Source: Candidatus Methylomirabilota bacterium (GTDB lineage: Bacteria > Methylomirabilota > Methylomirabilia > Methylomirabilales > 2-02-FULL-66-22). Taken from it: a stretch of 29,489 nt of DNA. A model generated the notes under the pieces. That model saw only the letters and a program-made list of their open reading frames with translations, was not told where the DNA came from and searched no databases. The stretch is from assembly GCA_016208645.1 (NCBI GenBank), contig JACQXP010000108.1, forward strand, positions 1 to 29,489, written 5' to 3'. Shown here in pieces: positions 23,636-29,489 of the stretch (position 1 is the stretch's first letter; each line of letters starts with the position of its first letter). The translations under genes and the position numbers were made by a program.

Positions 23636-24795
23636 TCCGCGCCTTCCAGGATCACCAGGTTGTCCCGGTGCACGACCTCGTCGTACGGCTTGTGGCCGAG
23701 CACGGCGGCGATCTCGTGGGACTTGAGCCCCTTGATCTTCTCCACCTCGTCCCGGCTGTAGTTGGCCAGGCCCCGCGCGAATTCCCGGTCCTCGGCGTCC
23801 ACCAGGCCGACCACGTCGCCGGCGCGGAAGCTCCGGCGCGTCGCGCGAATGCCCGAGGGAAGCAGGCTCTTCCCGCCGGAGACCAAGGCGCGCCTCGCCC
23901 CGGCGTCCACCACGATCCCCCCGCGGGGCACGCTGGCGAAGGCGAGCCAGCGCTTCCGGCTCTGCATGCGGCTGCGCGACGGGACGAAGAAGGTGCCCTC
24001 CTCCGCTCCCTGCAGGACCGCCTCCAGGACCCCCTCCTTCAGGCCGCTGGCCACCACCGTGGGGATGCCTGCCGTGGCGGCACGCCGGGCCGCCAGCACC
24101 TTGGAGCTCATGCCCCCGATGCTGGCCGCACTGCCGGCCTCTTCGGCGCAGAAGGAGGTCACGGCGTCCTGCGGGCGGACCAGCGGGATGAGTCGCGCGG
24201 ACGGATCCCGGCGCGGGTCGGCGGTGAACAGCCCTTCGGTGTCGGTCAGGATCAGCAGGAGGTCCGCCTCGGCCAGGTTGGCCACCAGGGCCGAGAGGGT
24301 GTCGTTGTCCCCGAACTGGATCTCCTGGACGGCCACGCTGTCGTTCTCGTTGACGATGGGGACGATGTCCAGGCGCAGGAGCGTGAAGAGCGTGTTGCGG
24401 GCGTTCAGGTACCTCCCCCGGTGGCGAAGGTCCTCCCGGGTGAGGAGGATCTGGGCCACGCGTTGCCCGCGAGGCTGGAACGCCTCCTCGTAGGCGCGCA
24501 TCAGGTGGCTCTGCCCGACGGCCGCCGTGGCCTGCTTGAGGGGCAGGTCGCGGGGCCGCTCCGTGAGGCCCAGGGCCTCCATCCCGGCCAGGATGGCCCC
24601 CGACGAGACCAGGATGACCTCCACCCCCCTCGCTCGCAGCCCCGCCAGGGCCGACGCCAACCCGGCGACCGTCGGCCGGTGCAGGCTGATCCCCCCGCGG
24701 GACAGCACCCCCGAGCCCACCTTCACGACGACCCGTTTGGGGTGGGCCAGCCATTCCCCGCGGTCAGCGGGAGGCGAGGCTTTGCGCGAGGTCAC
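23614..24795 (-). CDS. proB: Glutamate 5-kinase with PUA domain
   Basis: First enzyme of proline synthesis, phosphorylating glutamate. The 393-residue frame has an amino-acid kinase domain: VVVKVGSGVLS (about 22-32), ILVSSGAILAGM, QATAAVGQSHLM, VPIVNENDSVAV, FGDNDTLSALVA, LLILTDTEGLF and GGMSSKVLAA. A C-terminal PUA domain (about 290-375) begins GGIVVDAGARRALVSGGKSL. The GTG at 24795 overlaps the obg end by 32 nt and lacks a good ribosome binding site. The conserved part begins at about residue 18, so the exact start is uncertain. The extreme C-terminus is encoded by the intergenic repeat. Confidence 0.95.
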   Translation of the reverse strand: MTSRKASPPADRGEWLAHPKRVVVKVGSGVLSRGGISLHRPTVAGLASALAGLRARGVEVILVSSGAILAGMEALGLTERPRDLPLKQATAAVGQSHLMRAYEEAFQPRGQRVAQILLTREDLRHRGRYLNARNTLFTLLRLDIVPIVNENDSVAVQEIQFGDNDTLSALVANLAEADLLLILTDTEGLFTADPRRDPSARLIPLVRPQDAVTSFCAEEAGSAASIGGMSSKVLAARRAATAGIPTVVASGLKEGVLEAVLQGAEEGTFFVPSRSRMQSRKRWLAFASVPRGGIVVDAGARRALVSGGKSLLPSGIRATRRSFRAGDVVGLVDAEDREFARGLANYSRDEVEKIKGLKSHEIAAVLGHKPYDEVVHRDNLVILEGADGTANER

Positions 24796-25798
24796 GGGAC
24801 GTCCGTTGCGCTGCCCGAAGCGCGGTCGCGATCTCCTCCACCAGGGCCGGGATCCCCTCGCCCGTCAGGGCCGAGACGGGGACCAGGCGGATCCCGCGCG
24901 AGGCGCACAGGCTCTGAAGACGCGACAGCCCCTCGGCATGCGGGAGGTCAATCTTGTTGCCGGCCGCGATCCGCGGAAGCTGCAAGAGGGCGGGATCGTA
25001 GGCGGCCAGTTCCTGCTCGACCGTCCTGAGGGAGGCCACCGGGTCGCCGCCCGACCCGGAGACGTCCACGACGTGGACCAGCAGGCGGGTCCGCTCGATG
25101 TGGCGCAGGAAGCGGACGCCCAGCCCCGCGCCGGCCGCGGCCCCCTCGATGAGACCGGGGATATCGGCGACCACGAAGCCGCCGAAGGGGGGGACGTCCA
25201 CCACGCCCAGGTTGGGGGTAAGGGTCGTGAAGGGGTAGGCGGCGATCTTGGGACGCGCGGCCGAGAAGGCCGCCAGGAGGGACGACTTCCCCGCGTTGGG
25301 CAGCCCCACCAGACCGACGTCCGCGATGAGCTTGAGTTCCAGGAGGATGGTCCGCCCCTCGCCGGGGGTTCCGGGCTCGGCGATGCGCGGGGCCTGACGG
25401 GTCGGAGTGGCGAAGTGGGCGTTGCCGCGGCCGCCCTTGCCGCCGCGGGCCACCACGGCGCGCTGGCCTTCCTCCGTGAGGTCCGCCAGGATCTCGCCCG
25501 TGTCCGCGTCGCGGATCACGGTGCCCAGGGGGACCTTGATGACGAGATCGCGGCCGGCCGCCCCGTGTTGTTGTTTCCCGCGCCCGTGTTCGCCGCGCTC
25601 GGCGCGGTAGAGTTGTTGATACCGCTGATCAATGAGGGTCTGGTAGGACCGGCTGGCCTCGATGGAGATGCTCCCCCCGTCCCCGCCGTCCCCGCCGTTG
25701 GGACCGCCGCGCGGGACGTGCTTCTCGCGGCGGAAGCTCACGCAGCCGCGACCGCCTCCTCCGGCCTGGACCACGATGCGGGCGGTGTCAACGAACAT
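24764..25798 (-). CDS. obg: Obg/CgtA-family GTPase
   Basis: Ribosome-associated GTPase acting in 50S assembly and stress signalling, 344 residues. The Gly-rich Obg domain (1-160) has AGGGGRGCVSFRREKHVPRG and GGDGGDGGS. The G domain shows G1 GLPNAGKSS, G2 PFTT, G3 DIPGLIEGA, G4 NKID, and a G5-like VSALTGEG. The variable C-terminal OCT domain is absent, as in many bacteria. The ATG at 25798 begins the standard MFVD-type N-terminus, but there is no Shine-Dalgarno sequence: the TCGGATTT repeat runs right up to the start codon. It follows rpmA, the usual place. Confidence 0.96.
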   Translation of the reverse strand: MFVDTARIVVQAGGGGRGCVSFRREKHVPRGGPNGGDGGDGGSISIEASRSYQTLIDQRYQQLYRAERGEHGRGKQQHGAAGRDLVIKVPLGTVIRDADTGEILADLTEEGQRAVVARGGKGGRGNAHFATPTRQAPRIAEPGTPGEGRTILLELKLIADVGLVGLPNAGKSSLLAAFSAARPKIAAYPFTTLTPNLGVVDVPPFGGFVVADIPGLIEGAAAGAGLGVRFLRHIERTRLLVHVVDVSGSGGDPVASLRTVEQELAAYDPALLQLPRIAAGNKIDLPHAEGLSRLQSLCASRGIRLVPVSALTGEGIPALVEEIATALRAAQRTSRDLAQSLASR

Positions 25799-25861
25799 TT
25801 CGGATTTGCGATTTCGGATTTGGGATTTTCAATCCGCAATTCGACATCCGAAATCCGATAT
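25799..25861. repeat. TCGGATTT-type palindromic repeat in the obg leader
   Basis: Three or more direct and inverted copies of TCGGATTT/AAATCCGA fill the whole gap between rpmA and obg, with a TTTTCAA-containing loop near the middle. Related AATCCGAAATCCGAAATC units occur at about 26627-26644 in the rplU leader. Confidence 0.7.
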
Positions 25862-25866
25862 GAGGT

Positions 25867-26121
25867 CTAGGCGGCCGGCGTGACGGAGACGAATCGGTTG
25901 CCGCCCCGGTGCTCGATGACGACGGTCCCGCCCACCTTGGCGAAGAGCGTGTCATCCCCCCCGATGCCCACGTTCTTCCCGGGTTTGAACCTCGTCCCGC
26001 GCTGCCGGACGATGATGCTCCCCCCGCTGACCGACTGGCCGGCGGAGGCCTTCATCCCCAACCGACGGCCGGCGCTGTCCCGGCCGTTCCGCGAACTCCC
26101 GACGCCTTTCTTGTGTGCCAT
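25867..26121 (-). CDS. rpmA: 50S ribosomal protein L27
   Basis: Ribosomal protein of the peptidyl-transferase region, 84 residues: MAHKKGVGSSRNGRDSAGRR at the N-terminus, then IIVRQRGTRFKPGKNVGIGGD and a C-terminal GGTVVIEHRGG. The ATG at 26121 fits the invariant N-terminus and has an AGAGGA box about 5 nt upstream; no N-terminal cleavage extension of the Firmicute type is present. It lies between rplU and obg. Confidence 0.97.
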   Translation of the reverse strand: MAHKKGVGSSRNGRDSAGRRLGMKASAGQSVSGGSIIVRQRGTRFKPGKNVGIGGDDTLFAKVGGTVVIEHRGGNRFVSVTPAA

Positions 26122-26145
26122 CGCTTCCTCTCTGCTCCGCACCTC

Positions 26146-26168
26146 CCCTCTCCCCTCGCGGGAGAGGG
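26146..26168. repeat. CCCTCTCCC palindrome between rplU and rpmA
   Basis: A 9-bp perfect stem (26146-26154 with 26160-26168) and 5-nt loop, followed by GGGGTGAGGGG. This palindrome resembles a GC-rich element commonly dispersed between genes in proteobacteria (recalled, not searched). Confidence 0.7.
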
Positions 26169-26185
26169 CGGGGTGAGGGGGGCCG

Positions 26186-26497
26186 TTACGCGATGATCTC
26201 GCCGATGCGTACCTGGGTCACCTCCTGGCGGTGGCCCGTCTTGCGGCGGTACTTCTTGCGCTTCTTGAACTTGAAGACGTCGATCTTCTCGCCCCGGGTC
26301 TGCGCCACGATCTTCGAAAGCACCTTTGCGCCGGACAGGGTAGGCTTCCCGACCTTCACCGTGGTTCCGTCCGAGACCATGAGGACCCGATCCAGCTCCA
26401 CCTGGCTGCCCACATCCCCCGGGATGCGTTCCAGCGCCACGACGGCCCCGGGCTCGACCCGGTATTGCTTTCCACCCGATTCGATGATGGCGTACAC
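26186..26497 (-). CDS. rplU: 50S ribosomal protein L21
   Basis: Ribosomal protein of 103 residues: YAIIESGGKQYRVEPG at the N-terminus, a central VGKPTLSGAKVLSKIVAQ and the basic FKFKKRKKYRRKTGHRQ that contacts 23S rRNA. The start is GTG at 26497 with an AAGGAG box 5 nt upstream. It is first of the rplU-rpmA-obg series, with a leader of about 190 nt holding a hairpin with U-tract and further repeats. Confidence 0.97.
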   Translation of the reverse strand: MYAIIESGGKQYRVEPGAVVALERIPGDVGSQVELDRVLMVSDGTTVKVGKPTLSGAKVLSKIVAQTRGEKIDVFKFKKRKKYRRKTGHRQEVTQVRIGEIIA

Positions 26498-26555
26498 GGG
26501 CGCTCCTTCCCTTCGCTGTCACATTCTGGCGTGAACACGAAGCCGTTTATAAATT

Positions 26556-26645
26556 CGAAATCCCTGCCTGCGCCGCGGCCGGCGCCTGTCTGCCGTGTCC
26601 GGCACAGGCAGGCGGCAGGCAGGCACAATCCGAAATCCGAAATCG
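26556..26645. repeat. Structured repeat region in the rplU leader
   Basis: CCTGCCTGC units at about 26563-26571 face complementary GGCAGGCAGG units near 26615-26624, with an inner GTG-TCCGG-CAC hairpin. AATCCGAAATCCGAAATC units follow at 26627-26644. Together they would fold most of the rplU leader. Confidence 0.5.
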
Positions 26646-26658
26646 TTGGGCACAGCCC

Positions 26659-26691
26659 AAAAAAAGGACCCCGCCTCTCGCCGAGACGGGG
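26659..26691 (-). terminator. Hairpin with U-tract at the start of the rplU leader (putative attenuator)
   Basis: On the minus strand CCCCGTCTC, GGC loop, GAGAGGCGGGG (26669-26691, two bulged Gs) is followed by TCC and seven Ts (26659-26665). It lies immediately after the predicted transcription start. Its orientation fits only transcripts heading into rplU. Confidence 0.65.
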
Positions 26692-26696
26692 AGTCT

Positions 26697-26725
26697 TCTA
26701 TAACACGGGGCCCCGGGAGTGTCAA
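26697..26725 (-). promoter_or_regulatory. Near-consensus sigma70 promoter of the rplU operon
   Basis: On the minus strand TTGACA (26720-26725) and TATAGA (26697-26702) with a 17-nt spacer. Transcription would begin near 26690, exactly at the foot of the hairpin with U-tract. Confidence 0.75.
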
Positions 26726-26938
26726 GCTTTTCCGGGCCCTCGTGGTCCGTCAAGCAGTCAAGTGGTCCACTCGTCAATTCGTCAAGAGTTGACTGCCCTA
26801 TGAGACTCTTGAGCCAACCTCTCCCGATTCACCAATCCACCTATCCAACCAATCCACCTTTGTTGCCTTGACCCCTTTCACTCCCAACGGCTAGAATGGG
26901 AGCCAATCGGACCCTGTTCCGGCACCAACTCGCTAACT
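26726..26938. other. Intergenic region upstream of the rplU promoter, short repeats only
   Basis: No gene seen. The part nearest the promoter has repeated GTCAAG units (about 26749-26790) and a small AGTGG-T-CCACT palindrome; next come CCAATCCACC direct repeats (about 26832-26862). The left end of the IS1380-like element probably begins near 26939. Confidence 0.5.
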
Positions 26939-26980
26939 GATGAATCTGGCAGGGATTATCCAAACCCAGGAGGTTAACGC

Positions 26981-27009
26981 TTGACAGCATGTGCCAGGAT
27001 GTGATACAC
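26981..27009 (+). promoter_or_regulatory. Promoter of the IS1380-like element
   Basis: TTGACA (26981-26986), 17-nt spacer, ATACAC (27004-27009). Transcription would start near 27016, only about 6 nt before the ATG at 27022, so the first message would be almost leaderless. Confidence 0.5.
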
Positions 27010-27021
27010 ATCCGATCCGTG

Positions 27022-27375
27022 ATGACCGACCGAGAGCGCAGGCGAGTGGAACAGCAGCGGGACGCCTTGCTCGCCCAGCTCCGCGGGCTGGGCAACCTCA
27101 TGCGGGGCACGGTGGTGGAGGTCGGGGTGACGTGCGGCCGGCCGGGCTGTGCGTGCGCACAGGGCGCGAAGCACCGCAAGGTCCACCTCTCGCTGAACCT
27201 GGGGGGCCGCACCCGGGGGTGCTACCTGGGCGAGGAGCGCGCGGCGGCAGCGGCCCCCCTGATCGCCGAGTACGAGCGGGCGTGGCGGCTGATCAACGCG
27301 CTGACGGCCGTGAACCTCGAACTGCTGCGCGGCACGCACCCGGGGGGGCGGGCTCGGCGGAAGGGGCGGGGATGA
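27022..27375 (+). CDS. DUF6788-like small transposon-associated protein
   Basis: 117-residue basic protein of unknown function. An N-terminal helix is rich in Arg and Gln (RERRRVEQQRDALLAQL). A compact Cys motif CGRPGCACAQG, then KHRKVHLSLNLGGRTRGCYL, and a final helix with LIAEYERAWRLINALTAVNLELL follow. This pattern matches the DUF6788-type proteins often found just before transposase genes; the role is not known to me. The ATG at 27022 was chosen as the first start of the conserved part. An ATG at 26989 would lie inside the promoter. Its stop overlaps the transposase ATG as ATGA, so both belong to one element. Confidence 0.75.
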   Translation: MTDRERRRVEQQRDALLAQLRGLGNLMRGTVVEVGVTCGRPGCACAQGAKHRKVHLSLNLGGRTRGCYLGEERAAAAAPLIAEYERAWRLINALTAVNLELLRGTHPGGRARRKGRG

Positions 27376-28788
27376 CCCAGGGGATCTTGCCATACGGGGT
27401 GGAGGCGGTCGAGCGCGCGGACGTGGTGACGGGACGCGCCGGGCTACCGCTGGTCCTGGAGACGATGCGCGCGCTCGGCCTGGACCAGGCGATCGCCCAG
27501 CACGTGCAGGTCCGCGAGCGCCAGAGCGGCTACACCGAGACGGAGAAGATCGAGGCCCTGGTTCTGCTGCTCGCCGCCGGGGGCGATTGCCTCGACGACA
27601 TTCGCGTACTCCAGGCGGATCGGGGCCTCCGCCGCCGCCTGGGGCGCCGCTTCCCCTCGGCCGATGCGCTCCGCCACTTCCTCTACGCGCTCCACGACGA
27701 CGACCTCGTCGCGCCGGCGCAGGCCCGGCGCCCCGCCGGACAGGGAGCCTACATCCCGGCGGAGACCGCCGCCCTGCAGGGGGTGGCCCGGGTGAACACC
27801 GCCCTCGTGCACCGGGGGGCGGCGCAGGGGCAGGGCCACACGGCGACCCTCGATCACGACGCGACCATTCAAGAGAGCCACAAGCGGGAAGCGTTGCCGC
27901 ACTCCCAAGGCGGCCGGGGGTATCAGCCCGCCGCCATCGTCTGGGTCGAGCAGGACCTCGTGGTGGCCGATGAGGTCCCGCGACGGGAACGTGGGGGCGG
28001 GCATGGACAACCTCCCGCTCATCCAGCGGGCCTTCGCCAGCCTCCCCGCCACCGTCACGGCGTTCTTCTTCCGCGCCGACAGCGCCTGCTACGACGCACG
28101 GGTCCTCAAGTGGCTCGCCGATCCGCACCGTCTGGGCGGCCCGACCGGCCCCATCGGCTTCACCATCAGCGCGGATATGACGGAGGCCCTCCACGCGGTC
28201 TGCGCCGCCGTGCCCGAGGCGGCCTGGGCCTTCTGCGAGGAGCGCCCCGACGAGACGATCACCTGCACCGAGGTCGAGTTCACCCCCGGCGACTGGCCGA
28301 AGACCGCTTGGCCCCTCCGCTACCTGGCCGTCCGGTTCCAGAAGAAGCAGGGCCAGCTCTTTGCGTCCGGCGGGGCCACGAAGTACCTCGCCGTCGTGAG
28401 CAACCGCTGGGACCTGCCGGTCGCCGCCCTCCTCCGCTGGCACTGGCAGAAGGCGGGGACGATCGAGCTGGTGCACGACGTCACCAAGAACGAGCTCGGC
28501 GCCGCGGTCCCCCCCTGTGGCCGCTTCGGCGCCAACGCCGCCTGGTATCGGCTCAGCCTCCTGACCTACAACGTGTTGAGCGCGCTGAAGTCCCTGGCGC
28601 TGCCGGCGTCCCTGAGCGCGGCGCGCCCCAAGCGCTTACGCTTCACCCTCTTCACCCTCGCCGGCCGGCTCGTCTCCCGTGCGGGCCGGCTACGGCTCCG
28701 CGTGAGTGCGGCGGCGGAGCGCCTCGCTGGCCTAATCGCGGCTCGGCAGCAGCTCGCCCTCCTCGCGCAGGCCCTCCCCGCAGGCTAA
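27372..28788 (+). pseudogene. IS1380-family transposase, frameshifted
   Basis: DDE transposase split over two frames. The first (27372 to about 27976) includes the first catalytic region TLDHDATIQESHKREA and the following GYQPAAIVWVEQDLVVADEV. At the CCC run 27977-27979 one extra base shifts the frame. The second frame continues with RDGNVGAGMDNLPLI, FFFRADSACYD (second Asp), TIELVHDVTKNELGAAVP and CGRFGANAAWYRLSLLTYNVL, ending normally at 28788. Removing a single C restores a full-length protein of about 471 residues. A +1 programmed shift is less likely than a point mutation or sequencing error. It starts as ATGA overlap with the DUF6788-like gene. Confidence 0.85.
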
Positions 28789-29034
28789 GCGCCCCCGGTC
28801 TCAGGTCTCCTCCCCCGGCGGCCACCGCCACCAACGGGGCAGGCCCCCGTCTGTCCTGCGGCGAGCCAGGGCCCGAGCACGCTCCCGCTACGTGGTCTCG
28901 GGCCCCCTCCCGACGCCTCCTCCTGCGGTGGGCGAGGTCAGCGCCAGCCAGCCGGCATCCCCCCAGACCATCCGAGCGTGGTTTGCCCGGCACAGCAAGA
29001 ATCTTGCCGCCGGATTAGGGTGTGTCCCTGTCAA

Positions 29035-29090
29035 GCCATTTAAGAATGTTACTCTGAGGTGAATCATCGCGCCATTTGAGATGTTACTTT
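29035..29090. repeat. Direct repeats at the end of a second insertion element
   Basis: GCCATTTAAGAATGTTACTC (from 29035) and GCCATTTGAGATGTTACTTT (from 29071) are near-identical direct repeats with starts 36 nt apart. The second overlaps the stop codon of the integrase-type gene. With TGTGTCCCTGTCA just outside, they look like the sub-terminal binding sites of an IS end near 29021. Confidence 0.6.
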
Positions 29091-29489
29091 CCCCTACTCT
29101 TCCCCTTGGAGCGGCCTCCCTCGGAGCCGACGGAGACCGGGATGCCAAAGCGCTCGGAGAGAGCTTGTACGGCCTGCCGTTCGACGGCGGTGGGGGCAGG
29201 CGGCTTCGGTTGCGGCTGGTGCCTGGTCCGGTGGTGGGCCAACGCATAGAGCTGGGTGAGCTTCTGGTCAATGGCCTCGGCGAGGGCAAAGGGATCGAGC
29301 TGCTTCCGAAGCGCCTGGAGCTGGGCAACCTTCAGCCGATCGGCCTCGGGGCAAGCCAGGACGCGTTCGAAGGGAGTCTGCGGCCGATCGTACACCCGTC
29401 GGACGCGGGAGCCCACCCGCACCTTCCGCACGAGCTTGACCGAGGGCAGGAAGAGGTTCTGGAAGAGGCGGAGCTCGTGGCGGTAGAGG
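29084..29489 (-). CDS. C-terminal part of an integrase-core-type transposase (partial, runs off window)
   Basis: Open frame continuing past the right edge, with about 135 residues visible. It reads HELRLFQNLFLPSVKLVRK, RVGSRVRRVYDRPQTPFERV, LACPEADRLKVAQLQALRKQ, LDPFALAEAIDQKLTQLYAL and a basic, Pro/Gly-rich tail. This resembles the C-terminal region following the rve catalytic core in IS481/ISNCY-like transposases; the family is tentative because the DDE residues lie outside the window. The stop codon overlaps a sub-terminal direct repeat, typical of an IS whose ORF nearly fills the element. The orientation is opposite to the neighbouring IS1380-like element. Confidence 0.65.
   Translation of the reverse strand, partial: LYRHELRLFQNLFLPSVKLVRKVRVGSRVRRVYDRPQTPFERVLACPEADRLKVAQLQALRKQLDPFALAEAIDQKLTQLYALAHHRTRHQPQPKPPAPTAVERQAVQALSERFGIPVSVGSEGGRSKGKSRGK

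Larger units (their letters stand above)
26939..29006 (+). mobile_element. IS1380-like insertion sequence (boundaries approximate)
   Basis: The element contains a DUF6788-like small ORF and a frameshifted IS1380-type transposase. Possible imperfect terminal inverted repeats are ATGAATCTGGCAGGG near 26939 and, on the other strand, AAGATTCTTGCTGTG ending near 29006 (11 of 15 positions), both continuing inward to CAAACC. IS1380-family ends are known to include an AGATTCT-like core, as in ISEcp1. I could not find a target-site duplication, so the ends are provisional. About 220 nt between the transposase stop and the right end hold no gene. Confidence 0.5.

Noticed and set aside
26659..26691. Terminator for a plus-strand gene
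   Set aside because: The T-run lies only on the minus-strand side, and there is no plus-strand gene ending here.
27970..28788. Second transposase frame as an independent gene
   Set aside because: It lacks a ribosome binding site and begins mid-domain; it is the remainder of the frameshifted IS1380-type transposase.
1..29489. tRNA, rRNA or riboswitch
   Set aside because: No cloverleaf-like segment, conserved rRNA stretch or recognisable riboswitch core was found by eye on either strand. A covariance-model scan would be needed to be sure.

Overview
The window is a high-GC (by eye well above 60% G+C) bacterial chromosome segment. Almost all genes lie on the minus strand, in tightly packed, often overlapping operons. 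Gene content is that of a free-living Gram-negative-type bacterium: signal peptides, a lipoprotein box, SecG, an MCP with an extracytoplasmic domain, and the order rplU-rpmA-obg-proB-proA-nadD-rsfS followed by gap-pgk-tpiA-secG. GC content, gene order and repeat-rich intergenic gaps would suit Methylomirabilota/Rokubacteria (NC10-like) or a deltaproteobacterial-type lineage. This placement is an inference and no marker here settles it.

Region 1 (6-8251, minus strand) is a complete Wsp/Frz-like chemosensory operon read as cheW, cheW, a PstS-like periplasmic binding protein, MCP, CheA-receiver hybrid, CheB, CheR-TPR. A good sigma70-type promoter lies at its head (8223-8251). No stand-alone CheY or output enzyme is visible; one may lie beyond the left edge.

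Region 2 (8305-9594, plus strand) has a 62-residue protein with a strong ribosome binding site, then an EamA/DMT-family transporter, both apparently served by a divergent promoter at 8305-8334.

Region 3 (9704-16956, minus strand) is one long unit from a near-consensus promoter (16928-16956): gap, pgk, tpiA (C-terminally truncated), secG, an oligopeptide/dipeptide-type lipoprotein binding protein, and two permeases. Region 4 (17036-20826, minus strand) holds a DksA/TraR protein, a TPR-serine/threonine kinase gene broken by an internal deletion, and a ComF-family phosphoribosyltransferase.

Region 5 (21074-26725, minus strand) is rplU, rpmA, obg, proB, proA, nadD, rsfS. It is led by a promoter followed at once by a hairpin with a U-tract, which resembles a ribosomal-protein attenuator. 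Region 6 (about 26939-29489) is mobile DNA: an IS1380-like element with a DUF6788-like partner ORF and a frameshifted transposase, abutting the end of a second element whose integrase-type transposase runs off the right edge.

Two themes run through the window. Nearly every larger intergenic gap holds its own palindromic short-repeat element, with different sequence families in different gaps. Three genes (tpiA, the kinase, the IS1380 transposase) carry lesions, so either the locus is decaying or the assembly has small errors at repeats and GC-rich spots.
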